Shown: positions 16,429 through 24,946 of the stretch, piece by piece | Numbering within the stretch: position 1 is the stretch's first letter | How the letters are laid out: each line of letters opens with the position of its first letter | Source of the DNA: Mediterraneibacter hominis | GTDB taxonomy: Bacteria > Bacillota > Clostridia > Lachnospirales > Lachnospiraceae | Assembly: GCF_014287475.1 (NCBI RefSeq) | Contig: NZ_JACOPF010000006.1 | Coordinates: 15,311-79,310 of the forward strand | DNA: 64,000 nucleotides | Direction: 5' to 3' | Position numbers and translations under genes: made by a program | The notes under the pieces: generated by a model | Databases searched by the model: none | Told to the model about the DNA's origin: nothing | What the model saw: the letters and a program-made list of their open reading frames with translations, nothing else

Positions 16429-17340
16429 ATGAGACTTGGATTTTTAAGCTCTATCGTACCAGAACTTACGTTTGAGCAAGTGATTGATTTTGCGGCGGAA
16501 AATGGATTTGCCAGTGTAGAACTGGCATGCTGGCCATATGGAAAAGCTGCGAGAAGATATGCAGGGGTAACGCATATTGATGTGGACAGTCTGGATGATG
16601 AAAAAGTTGCATATATTAAAAAATATACGGAGGACAGAAATGTTGCCATTAGCGGATTGGGATATTATCCGAATCCTTTGTCTTCCGATCCGGAGACAAG
16701 AAAGATAGCGATTGAGCATATCAAGGCATGCATTACCGGTGCAAAGAAACTGGGAGTTCCAGTAGTAAATACATTTATAGGAAAAAACAGGACTGCTGAC
16801 AACGAAAAGAACTGGGAGGAATTTTTATCCGTATGGCCGGATATTATCGCATTTGCTGATGAACAGGGTGTGAAAATCGGAATTGAAAATTGCCCGATGT
16901 ATTTTAGAGATGAATGGCCGGCAGGAGATAATCTGGCGAGCAATCCAGCTTTTTGGAGAAAGATGTTCGCTGCAATCGAAAGTGACAATTTCGGACTGAA
17001 CTACGATCCGTCTCATATGGTATTGCAGAGAATGGATTATCTGAAGCCTATTTATAATTTTAAAGATAAATTATTCCATTTCCATATTAAAGATGTGAAA
17101 TTCTATCAGGAAAAATATGATGAAGTAGGACTTTTTGCACCTCCGCTGGAGTACCATGCGCCAAAGCTGCCGGGGCTGGGAGACATTGAATGGGGCAAAG
17201 TAATTGCGGCATTGAATGATGTACAGTACAAAGGTGATGTGATTATTGAAGTAGAAGACCGAGCATATGAGGATACGCTGGAAGACCGTCTGGAGTCTAT
17301 TTTGCTTTGCAAACAGTTTATGAACCAATATGTAAGATAA
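16429..17340 (+). CDS. Sugar-phosphate isomerase/epimerase (IolE/TIM-barrel family)
   Basis: A 303-residue TIM-barrel enzyme with the metal-binding residues of the family in order: Glu in IGIENCPM, Asp/His in NYDPSHM, His in FHFHIKD and Glu in VIIEVED. GGAGG precedes the ATG. It follows the importer genes and precedes a PfkB kinase and a Gfo/Idh oxidoreductase. A role on a keto-sugar intermediate is inferred. IolE itself (inosose dehydratase) is one possibility, but the other iol enzymes are absent. Confidence 0.85.
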   Translation: MRLGFLSSIVPELTFEQVIDFAAENGFASVELACWPYGKAARRYAGVTHIDVDSLDDEKVAYIKKYTEDRNVAISGLGYYPNPLSSDPETRKIAIEHIKACITGAKKLGVPVVNTFIGKNRTADNEKNWEEFLSVWPDIIAFADEQGVKIGIENCPMYFRDEWPAGDNLASNPAFWRKMFAAIESDNFGLNYDPSHMVLQRMDYLKPIYNFKDKLFHFHIKDVKFYQEKYDEVGLFAPPLEYHAPKLPGLGDIEWGKVIAALNDVQYKGDVIIEVEDRAYEDTLEDRLESILLCKQFMNQYVR

Positions 17341-17353
17341 AAAGGTGAATTAT

Positions 17354-18478
17354 ATGTCGGACAACAGATTATTACAAGATGTTGCAAGAAAGTTAAAAGA
17401 AAAAAATCCCGCTGTGCTCCGGATGCTGATGGGATTTGACGGCTTTGTGGATGAAGTTGTACACGTCGTGGGAAAACGCTATGACAATGAACGGTATGAA
17501 CGGCTGAATTATATGGAGGAATATGGCCAGAAAATTTGTGATGCGGCGGGACTAAGCTTTAATATAGAAATGCTGCCAGTTCAGAGGAAACTTGGAGGAA
17601 ACGGGCCGATTATGGCAAATTCCCTGGCGGCGCATGGATGTGATATTACATATATAGGCGCGTTGGGAAAAGAATATGTTCATCCAGTATTTCACGAACT
17701 GACCCAAAAGGTCAAAGCGGTTTCTATCAGCAATCCAGGGTATACAGATGCGATTGAGTTTCTGGATGGAAAAATTATCAGTTGTAAATTAGAACCATTA
17801 AAAGACGTAAACTGGGAAAATATAAAAGAAAAAATAGGCGTAAAAGCTCTTGCAAAGCTCATGGATGAGAGCAACTTAATCGGTTTTGAAAATTGGACGT
17901 TAGTGGTAGGAACATCAGATATATGGAAACATATTATCTGTGAAGTCATTCCAGAGATGGAAACTCAGGACAGGAAAACCTTATTTGTAGATTTAGCAGA
18001 TCCTGAAAAAAGGGACAAGAAAGATATTTTAGAGGCATTGAAATATCTGGAGCAATTTGAAACTAAATTTGAAACAATTTTGGGACTGAATGAAAAAGAA
18101 GCTTATGAAATTGCAGAACTGTTTGGAAAGGAAAAGGCACAGTTTGCGGATGTACTGGAGACGGTTACATTTTTGTGGGAGAATATACACATATCTGCGG
18201 TTGTAGTTCATCCTGTAAAACAGGCGTGCGTAGCAGGTAAAGAAGGACAGTTCCTTGTGGATGGTCCTTATTGTGAATCCCCGAAGCTTACAACAGGAGC
18301 AGGGGACAATTTCAATGCGGGTTTCGTATTGGGAAGAATGTTAGGGCTTGGATATGAAGAAGCACTTATTACGGGAGTAGCGAATTCTGGATTTTATGTA
18401 AGGAATGCAAGGAGCGCTTCCTATGAAGAACTTCAAAAGTTTATTGCTGACTGGAGCAGAATGAAAGAAGCATTGTAG
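17354..18478 (+). CDS. PfkB/ribokinase-family carbohydrate kinase
   Basis: A 374-residue kinase. The C-terminal anion-hole and catalytic motif TTGAGDNFNAGF places the catalytic base at D318. The N-terminal glycine-rich motif KLGGNGPIMANSLA matches the substrate lid region. At 374 residues it is longer than typical ribokinases (~300), the extra length lying in the middle third. Start chosen at the ATG 17354 with AAAGGTG before it; a GTG at 17345 is less well placed. It probably phosphorylates the isomerised sugar before aldol cleavage. Confidence 0.85.
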   Translation: MSDNRLLQDVARKLKEKNPAVLRMLMGFDGFVDEVVHVVGKRYDNERYERLNYMEEYGQKICDAAGLSFNIEMLPVQRKLGGNGPIMANSLAAHGCDITYIGALGKEYVHPVFHELTQKVKAVSISNPGYTDAIEFLDGKIISCKLEPLKDVNWENIKEKIGVKALAKLMDESNLIGFENWTLVVGTSDIWKHIICEVIPEMETQDRKTLFVDLADPEKRDKKDILEALKYLEQFETKFETILGLNEKEAYEIAELFGKEKAQFADVLETVTFLWENIHISAVVVHPVKQACVAGKEGQFLVDGPYCESPKLTTGAGDNFNAGFVLGRMLGLGYEEALITGVANSGFYVRNARSASYEELQKFIADWSRMKEAL

Positions 18479-18496
18479 AGTCAAGGAGGAAAATAT

Positions 18497-19648
18497 ATGG
18501 ATAAGATTAAAGTAGGCATAATTGGAACAGGCTTTATCGGACCGGTACATGTAGAAGCTGTTCGGAGACAGCCGGATACAGAGGTAGTTGCACTTTCTGA
18601 AATTAATGCGGAGCTGGCGAGAAAAAAAGCAGACGAGCTTGGGATTGAGAAAGCTTATGGGGATTATAAGGAACTCCTTGCAGATAAGGAGATTGACGTA
18701 ATACATATCTGTACTCCAAATCATCTCCATTATGAAATTGCGAAGGAAGCTGTTCTGTCAGGCAAGCATGTAGTTTGCGAGAAGCCTCTTGCGATGAATA
18801 CAACAGAAGGAAAAGAATTAACAGAGCTTGCAAAAAAGAATAACGTTATCTGTGCAATGCACTTGAATTGTCGTGCATATCCGTTAATACAGCAGGTAAA
18901 AGAGATGGTTGCCAGAGGAGATCTCGGAACGATTTTTGCGGTAAATGGTTCCTACCAGCAGGACTGGTTGTTTAAGGAAACAGACTATAGCTGGAGATTA
19001 GAAAAACAATTCAGCGGGGAGTCCAGGGCGATTGCAGATATTGGAACACATTGGTTTGACACGATAGAAACTGTAACAGGCTTAAAGACAGAAAAAGTGT
19101 GTGCGGATTTTGCTACATTTTATAAAACAAGAAAGAAACCATTGAAACCAGTGGAGACATATTCTGGCAAAACATTGGAGCCTAGCGACTATGAAGATGT
19201 TCCGATTGATACAGAGGATTATGCGACAGTGCTGATTAAATTTAATAATGGCGCACATGGCTCTTTTACAGTAAATCAGGTTGCGGCGGGAAGAAAGAAT
19301 CGGTTGTATTTTGAAATTTACGGCAGTAAATGTGCGGTTGCATTTGACAGCGAAGAGCCAAATCAGCTTTGGATAGGAAACAGGGATGGCAATAATGAGA
19401 TTATGATGAAGGATCCTTCCTTGTTATACCCTGAAGTAAGAGAGTATAACAGCTATCCAGGAGGACATACGGAAGGCTTTGCAGACGCTTCGAAGCATAC
19501 GATTCGTAAGATCTATGAAGCGATCCGTGCGGGGAAAGCTGCAGATACAGATTATCCTCAGTTTGCTGACGGTTATCGTGAACTAGCTCTGTGTGAAGCA
19601 ATTGTAAAATCAGCAGAAAAAGAGGCATGGGTGAAGATAGAGGATTAA
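18497..19648 (+). CDS. Gfo/Idh/MocA-family oxidoreductase
   Basis: A 383-residue NAD(P)-dependent dehydrogenase with the Rossmann motif GTGFIG at the N-terminus, the conserved HVVCEKPLA motif (lysine in the active site) and the C-terminal-domain motif IADIGTHWFDT with the usual Asp/His pair. AAGGAGG precedes the ATG. It is the second oxidoreductase of this type in the island. Having two dehydrogenases and two isomerases suggests an oxidise-epimerise-reduce scheme on the sugar ring. Confidence 0.88.
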   Translation: MDKIKVGIIGTGFIGPVHVEAVRRQPDTEVVALSEINAELARKKADELGIEKAYGDYKELLADKEIDVIHICTPNHLHYEIAKEAVLSGKHVVCEKPLAMNTTEGKELTELAKKNNVICAMHLNCRAYPLIQQVKEMVARGDLGTIFAVNGSYQQDWLFKETDYSWRLEKQFSGESRAIADIGTHWFDTIETVTGLKTEKVCADFATFYKTRKKPLKPVETYSGKTLEPSDYEDVPIDTEDYATVLIKFNNGAHGSFTVNQVAAGRKNRLYFEIYGSKCAVAFDSEEPNQLWIGNRDGNNEIMMKDPSLLYPEVREYNSYPGGHTEGFADASKHTIRKIYEAIRAGKAADTDYPQFADGYRELALCEAIVKSAEKEAWVKIED

Positions 19649-19677
19649 AAACATACGAATACAGGAGGATATAGAAA

Positions 19678-20388
19678 ATGAAAACAGTAAAAAAAGCGAG
19701 TGAAATGACGACAAAAGAGCTTGCAGCATATATTGATTATTCTGTATTAAAGCCGGAATTTACGGAGGAAGAAATTATTGCACTGACAAAAGACGGGGTA
19801 AAGCTTGGATGTGCGACTATCTGCATTAATCCCGGATATATGGAACTATGTGAGCCATATGTAAAGGGAACAGACACGATGCTGTGTCCGGTTACCGATT
19901 TCCCATTCGGTACAAGCTCCACACAGTCGAGAGTAGAGCAGATTGAAAATGTAGCGAAGTATGACACAGTAAAAGAAGTGGATATTGTTGCGAATTTTGG
20001 ATGGCTCAAAGAAGGACTGTACGATAAAGTGACAGAGGATTTAAAAGCATGTGCAGAAGCAGTTCACAAATATGGAAGAGAAATCAAAGTGATTTTGGAA
20101 ACGGATGCCCTCAATGAAGAACAGATAAGAAAAGGATGTGAATGCTGTGTGGAGGCAGGCGTGGACTTTGTCAAGACAAGCACAGGATTCCTCACAGGGT
20201 TTGAGCTAAAAGGTGCGGCGCCGGAAGTCATTGAAATCATTATGGATCAGTTAAAAGGAAGAGCAAAAGTAAAGGGAAGCGGCTGCATCCGTACAAGAGA
20301 ACATTTCTTAAAATTGATTGATATGGGAATTGACCGCATGGGAGTCGGATATAAATCAGTTCCGGTAGTGCTGGATTTAGAAAAATAA
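19678..20388 (+). CDS. DeoC-like class I aldolase (deoxyribose-phosphate aldolase family)
   Basis: A 236-residue TIM-barrel aldolase. The Schiff-base lysine is K166 in VKTSTGF, and the second active-site lysine is K199 in KVKGSGCIRT. The usual sequence around K199 is KASGGIRT, so the Gly-Cys changes suggest altered specificity. DeoC proper cleaves 2-deoxyribose 5-phosphate into acetaldehyde and glyceraldehyde 3-phosphate. As the last gene of a sugar operon with a PfkB kinase, this one probably performs the final retro-aldol step. A strong terminator follows. No nucleoside genes (deoD, pdp) are nearby. Confidence 0.85.
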   Translation: MKTVKKASEMTTKELAAYIDYSVLKPEFTEEEIIALTKDGVKLGCATICINPGYMELCEPYVKGTDTMLCPVTDFPFGTSSTQSRVEQIENVAKYDTVKEVDIVANFGWLKEGLYDKVTEDLKACAEAVHKYGREIKVILETDALNEEQIRKGCECCVEAGVDFVKTSTGFLTGFELKGAAPEVIEIIMDQLKGRAKVKGSGCIRTREHFLKLIDMGIDRMGVGYKSVPVVLDLEK

Positions 20389-20416
20389 TTAAAACTATTT
20401 GTGATTATGTGCGTGG

Positions 20417-20463
20417 AAAAACCACTGTAAGTCTTGGAGTGCAAGGTTTTACAGTGGTTTTTT
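20417..20463 (+). terminator. Strong rho-independent terminator
   Basis: AAAAACCACTGTAA (20417-20430) pairs perfectly over 14 bp with TTACAGTGGTTTTT (20449-20462). It closes the importer/aldolase operon. Confidence 0.9.
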
Positions 20464-20521
20464 CGTACATTTGTCCGAAGATATCAGACTACTGTTTATA
20501 AAAGAATTATCTGGACAGAAG

Positions 20522-20677
20522 AAATTTTGCAAAATTTTTCTTTTAGGAAAAGATAAAGAAATTACAGAAAAGATTTGTGCTAAATATACAAAATTTATTG
20601 TGTTTTATTAACAAAATTCACTAATATTTAAAAAGGGACTTGCAAATCAATATGGAGTTAGATATAATGACAACGTA
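20522..20677 (+). promoter_or_regulatory. lacI promoter region with a palindrome and operator half site
   Basis: The ~325-base gap before lacI holds the upstream terminator, a perfect 16-bp palindrome AAATTTTGCAAAATTT (20522-20537) and a promoter TTGCAA (20640-20645), 17 bases, TATAAT (20663-20668). TGACAACGT starts in the -10 and matches the left half of the operator at 21816, suggesting weak autoregulation. The rest is AT-rich with no open frame. Confidence 0.6.
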
Positions 20678-20715
20678 GGACAAAGACGAAGATCGGACAG
20701 GCAGGAGGAAGCAGA

Positions 20716-21720
20716 ATGAGCAATGTTACGATTGTAGATATTGCAAATGCATGTGGCGTATCTATTAAGTCGGTATCCCGTGTGCTGAATAATAGCCCGA
20801 ATGTTAGTGATGCGATGCGTGAAAAAGTAATGAATGCAGTGAAAGAACAAGGGTATCAGGTAAATATGCTTGCACGGGGGCTTAAGGGCTCACGTACCAA
20901 TATTATTGTAGTATTTGCAGAGAGACATCATGAAGAACATTTAAGCATATGGCACAATATTATGTTGAAACATTTATTTTCTTATGCAAAAAAATGTGCG
21001 ATGAAAATAGTCCTTTCCCCATCTAACAGTGAAAAATTTGAGGAAGATGAAACAGACGGATTTTATCTGATTGCTAACGGTATCGCAGATGGTGCAATTC
21101 TTTTAGAAAATGTGTTGCATGATGCAAGAATTGATTATTTTGAAAAACACGATATTCCTTATGTAGTGTTTGGGGAGCCTGAGGATGATAATATTCCTTA
21201 TGTTAGTCTAGATAATTTTTCTGTGGGATATACAGGAGGAAATTATTTGACGGAGAAGGGATTTGAAAAAATAGCCTTTTTTATAGGTGAAAGGAAGTTT
21301 TTATCTACACAGCACCGTATGGATGGGTTTGAAAAAGCTATGTTCGAAAGTAAGAACAGAAAATATAAGATTTATACGGGAATTGATACTTTGGAGAAGG
21401 CTTATAAAAAAGCAGTTGAGGTGATTGAAAAATCGGATATTGAGGCTTTCTTTGTTTCAGGAGATGAAAGAGCTTTAGGAGTGTATCGGGGTATTTATGA
21501 GAAGGGGCTCTCTATCCCAAAAGATGTTGCTGTACTGGGAATTGATAATATCACATTGGGAGAATATTATTACCCCCCAATCAGTACAATTAATCAGGAT
21601 TTTGAGATAATGGCGAAATGCTGTATTGACTATGTAATTCAAAGAATCGAGAAAACAGACGGTATGCAGGCAAAAGAATATAAATTTCCATGCAAGATCG
21701 TGGAGAGAGGCTCTTTATAA
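20716..21720 (+). CDS. LacI-family repressor (YcjW-like position)
   Basis: A 334-residue repressor. Residues 4-50 form the LacI helix-turn-helix (TIVDIANACGVSIKSVSR is the core), followed by the hinge and a periplasmic-binding-protein-type sensor domain (GIDNITLGEYYYPPIST near the C-terminus). GGAGG precedes the ATG. It is the first gene ahead of the ycj-type operon, as ycjW is associated with that operon in E. coli. The operator at 21816 matches the LacI/CcpA consensus. Inducer unknown, presumably a glycoside or hexose phosphate of the pathway. Confidence 0.9.
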   Translation: MSNVTIVDIANACGVSIKSVSRVLNNSPNVSDAMREKVMNAVKEQGYQVNMLARGLKGSRTNIIVVFAERHHEEHLSIWHNIMLKHLFSYAKKCAMKIVLSPSNSEKFEEDETDGFYLIANGIADGAILLENVLHDARIDYFEKHDIPYVVFGEPEDDNIPYVSLDNFSVGYTGGNYLTEKGFEKIAFFIGERKFLSTQHRMDGFEKAMFESKNRKYKIYTGIDTLEKAYKKAVEVIEKSDIEAFFVSGDERALGVYRGIYEKGLSIPKDVAVLGIDNITLGEYYYPPISTINQDFEIMAKCCIDYVIQRIEKTDGMQAKEYKFPCKIVERGSL

Positions 21721-21752
21721 GTACCTATGTAAGCAGAACAGAGAATATAAGG

Positions 21753-21807
21753 CTTGTTCAGATAGTGCAGATAAATTATCTGAACAAGGTAATAAATAAT
21801 TTTTTTA
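21753..21807 (+). terminator. 12-bp hairpin after lacI (terminator or attenuator)
   Basis: CTTGTTCAGATA (21753-21764) pairs perfectly with TATCTGAACAAG (21777-21788). A run of seven Ts follows about 12 bases later, a looser arrangement than a classical terminator. No convincing separate promoter is seen before the GH13 gene, so some lacI read-through into the operon is possible. Confidence 0.5.
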
Positions 21808-21815
21808 GCAAAAAA

Positions 21816-21829
21816 TGACAACGTTGACA
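21816..21829 (+). promoter_or_regulatory. LacI/cre-type operator TGACAACGTTGACA
   Basis: All fixed positions of the Gram-positive cre consensus TGWNANCGNTNWCA match. It lies two bases before the AAGGAG ribosome site of the GH13 gene. It could bind the adjacent LacI protein, CcpA, or both; at this distance it would act as a transcriptional roadblock. Confidence 0.65.
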
Positions 21830-21841
21830 TAAGGAGCAAAA

Positions 21842-23527
21842 ATGAATATAGAGTTGGAGAAGAAGATACAAAAGAGGTTAAGGGGTATATATGGTGACAG
21901 TATAAAGGAAGAAAAAGCGCTGGCAGAGATTAAGGGAAAATTATCCCAATATCATGCAGAAACGAAACCATACAAAAGGACATTTTCTGAAAAGGACTGT
22001 ATATTGATTACTTATGGAGATTCGATTGTAGACGAAAAAAACTCTCCGTTGAAAGTGCTGCGGAAATTCCTGGATAGATTTGTGCAGGATGCGATTAATA
22101 CCGTACATATACTTCCTATGTATCCCTATACTTCAGATGACGGGTTTTCTGTAACAGATTATAGAAAAATAAGTACAAAATTAGGAGAATGGAAAGATAT
22201 AAAGAAATTAGCAGTATCTTACCATTTAATGTTTGATGCGGTTATCAACCATGTATCGAAAGCAAGCGACTGGTTCAAAGGGTATCTGGAATATAAGGAG
22301 CCATATAAGGAATTCTTTATAACAAGCGATCCAAATGCAGACTACAGCAAAGTGATCCGCCCGAGAACCTCTCCTCTGCTTACGGCGTTTGATACAGCGA
22401 GAGGACAGAAATATGTGTGGACAACCTTTAGCGAGGACCAGATAGATTTGAATTATCAATCTACGAAACTTCTTGCCGAAATTATAGATATTTTGCTTTT
22501 ATATGCACAAAAGGGGGCATCTTATATACGGCTGGATGCTATTGGATTCATGTGGAAAGAAATAGGAACAAGCTGTATGCACCTAAAGCAGACACACGAG
22601 ATCATTAAATTATTTAAAGATATTTTCAGGGTGTATGCACCGGGAACAAAGATTGTAACAGAGACAAATGTTCCACACGAAGACAACGTCAGCTATTTCG
22701 GGGAAGGAGGAGATGAAGCGGATATGGTATATCAGTTTCCTCTGCCGCCGCTTACTCTTTATACTCTACTCACCGGAAATGCGGAGATCTTATCCGACTG
22801 GCTCGAAGGACTTGCTGTACCGGATAAACAAGTGACATTTTTTAATTTTTTGAGTTCGCATGATGGTATTGGAATTAGACCTACAGAAGGGATTTTAACA
22901 GATGATCAAAGGCAGATTCTTGTGAACAGTACTTTGAAAAACGGAGGTGCAGTTTCCTACAAAGATAATGGCGACGGAACAAGAAGCCCCTATGAATTGA
23001 ATATCAATTACCAGGATGCTCTTGCGGGACCGGATGAATCTGATGCTGAAAGGATGAAAAAATTCCTAGCGGCAGAGACAATACTTTTGTCTTTGCAGGG
23101 GATACCGGGGATTTATATCCACAGCCTTCTGGGTTCCAGAAATGATTATTACGGAAAGAGTATTTCCGGTATCGCACGCAGAATTAACAGAGAAAAACTG
23201 GATTATGGGTATATTGCAGAGCAGCTAGAGAAAGAAACAAACAGGAAAATTATTTTTAAAGAGCTCATACGACGACTGAAAATAAGACAGAAAGAGAGTG
23301 CATTTTCACCTCTTGCAGATCAGGAAGTTATCCGAATCTGTCCGCAAGTACTGGGATTAAAACGCAGTAATATAAAGACTGGCGGAAAGATATATGTTTT
23401 AGTGAATGTTTCAGGAGAGGCCATAGATATAGAAAATAGTGAATTGTATGGAATAGAGCTTATATCTGAAAAAAGTGTGGAAGGGAAAATACAGCTAGAA
23501 CCATGGGATTGTGCTTGGATACGATAG
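21842..23527 (+). CDS. GH13 subfamily 18-type sugar phosphorylase (YcjM-like glucosylglycerate phosphorylase)
   Basis: A 561-residue cytosolic phosphorylase of the sucrose phosphorylase group. The GH13 catalytic triad is D232 in RLDAIGF (nucleophile), E274 in VTETNVPH (acid/base) and D341 in SSHDGIG. Length and the N-terminal extension match E. coli YcjM, a glucosylglycerate phosphorylase, better than the ~490-residue sucrose phosphorylases. The expected reaction is alpha-glucoside plus phosphate giving alpha-glucose 1-phosphate. It begins an operon whose order follows ycjMNOPQRSTU. Sucrose, sucrose 6-phosphate or glucosylglycerol are alternative substrates of close relatives. Confidence 0.85.
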   Translation: MNIELEKKIQKRLRGIYGDSIKEEKALAEIKGKLSQYHAETKPYKRTFSEKDCILITYGDSIVDEKNSPLKVLRKFLDRFVQDAINTVHILPMYPYTSDDGFSVTDYRKISTKLGEWKDIKKLAVSYHLMFDAVINHVSKASDWFKGYLEYKEPYKEFFITSDPNADYSKVIRPRTSPLLTAFDTARGQKYVWTTFSEDQIDLNYQSTKLLAEIIDILLLYAQKGASYIRLDAIGFMWKEIGTSCMHLKQTHEIIKLFKDIFRVYAPGTKIVTETNVPHEDNVSYFGEGGDEADMVYQFPLPPLTLYTLLTGNAEILSDWLEGLAVPDKQVTFFNFLSSHDGIGIRPTEGILTDDQRQILVNSTLKNGGAVSYKDNGDGTRSPYELNINYQDALAGPDESDAERMKKFLAAETILLSLQGIPGIYIHSLLGSRNDYYGKSISGIARRINREKLDYGYIAEQLEKETNRKIIFKELIRRLKIRQKESAFSPLADQEVIRICPQVLGLKRSNIKTGGKIYVLVNVSGEAIDIENSELYGIELISEKSVEGKIQLEPWDCAWIR

Positions 23528-23619
23528 TAGAAGAAAATTAAGTAGGAAGGGAGGGCAGAGAAAATATTGCTGTAGATAGTAACCAAAAAATAAAATGATA
23601 ATTTAGGAGGAAAAGATTC

Positions 23620-24933
23620 ATGAAAAAAAGAGCAAGTAAAATTATTGCAATGATTATGGCAGCGTCTATGTTAGCGGGGTGTGGAGCAGGAGCATCGGGT
23701 GATTCAGGGAAATCAGAAGATGGCAAAGTAACAATTGAATTCATGCATGATGAGGCCGAAGAAGATCGAATGGCAGTATATGACGAGATCATAAAGGACT
23801 TTATGGCAGAAAATCCAGATATTGAAGTAAAGCAGACGGCGATATCAGAGGATGGATTTGAAGACAAAGTAAAAACTTTAATTTCAGCCGGAGAAATGCC
23901 TGCTATTGTGGCGGGGTCTACATCTCTGATGCAGTTGTTGGATGGAGAAGAGATGATAAATACTAAGGCAAACAAAGAAGTTGTGGAAGAGAGAGGAAGA
24001 GACGACTTCTATGAACAAGTATTATCGCTGCTAAATGCACAGGACGGTGAGGGAATGATAGGGGTTCCAATTTCAACCTGGGTGAATGGAATTTGGTACC
24101 GCAAAGATCTTTTTGCCGAGAAAGGACTGAATCCGCCTGAAACATGGGAGGATATACTTACAGCAGCAAAAACATTCCATGATCCAGACAATAAAATGTA
24201 TGGAATTATGTTTGGAACAGAAGAAGGGGCAATTGCCCAGAATAATTTCGAGTTATTTGCAGGTTCCAACGGAGCACAGTTGTTTGATGAGGAAGGAAAT
24301 GTACAGTTTACTTCACCGGAAATGAAAGAGACGATGGAATTTTATAAAGAACTATATCAGTATTCTCTTCCAGGCTCTAATGGGACTACACAGATTCGTG
24401 ATGCTATGGTAGGTGGAAACACAGCAATGTGCGTATATTCAAGCTATATTTTGGCGCCTCTCTATAATGCAGAAATGGGCGAAAAAATTGGATATTGTGT
24501 TCCTGAAAATACACAGAAATCAGTATACTCATCTCCATCGATTTACACAATCTCCAATACGATTTCTGATGAGGAAACAGAAGCTGCTAAGAAATTTATT
24601 TCTTATATGTTGACAGATGAAGTAAATATAAAAGTGCTGCACATTGCACCGGGAGGTCCACAGCCAGTTATGAAATCTGTTGCGGAGAATCCAGAGTATA
24701 GAGATGCTGATGTACTGCAGGTATATGGTGAAGAGATAGATAAAATAGCAGATGCTTTGAATTACATCAACGTATTTGGAACACAGGACGGAATAACCGA
24801 TTCACATATTGGAGCAATCAGCAATTCTATGATTATCAGTAAAGCAATTAACCAGATTTTAGTACAGGATCAGGATATGGACGAAATGATGCAGATTGCA
24901 CAGGAGGATATGGAGAAAGAAATAAGCAGATAG
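23620..24933 (+). CDS. Carbohydrate ABC transporter substrate-binding lipoprotein (YcjN-like)
   Basis: A 437-residue extracellular binding protein of the CUT1 (oligosaccharide) class. The signal peptide ends in the lipobox MLAGC with lipidated C21, then a Gly/Ser/Asp linker. The mature part shows the family features IWYRKDLF and NPPETWEDIL. It would bind a di- or oligosaccharide or glycoside, which fits a sulfated glycoside entering intact. AGGAGG precedes the ATG, and it is followed 13 bases on by the first permease. Confidence 0.9.
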   Translation: MKKRASKIIAMIMAASMLAGCGAGASGDSGKSEDGKVTIEFMHDEAEEDRMAVYDEIIKDFMAENPDIEVKQTAISEDGFEDKVKTLISAGEMPAIVAGSTSLMQLLDGEEMINTKANKEVVEERGRDDFYEQVLSLLNAQDGEGMIGVPISTWVNGIWYRKDLFAEKGLNPPETWEDILTAAKTFHDPDNKMYGIMFGTEEGAIAQNNFELFAGSNGAQLFDEEGNVQFTSPEMKETMEFYKELYQYSLPGSNGTTQIRDAMVGGNTAMCVYSSYILAPLYNAEMGEKIGYCVPENTQKSVYSSPSIYTISNTISDEETEAAKKFISYMLTDEVNIKVLHIAPGGPQPVMKSVAENPEYRDADVLQVYGEEIDKIADALNYINVFGTQDGITDSHIGAISNSMIISKAINQILVQDQDMDEMMQIAQEDMEKEISR

Positions 24934-24946
24934 AAGGAGAAAACAG

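Noticed and set aside
16429..20388. myo-Inositol (iol) operon
   Set aside because: TIM-barrel isomerase and Gfo/Idh proteins fit, but IolB, IolC with IolJ features and the thiamine-dependent IolD hydrolase are absent.
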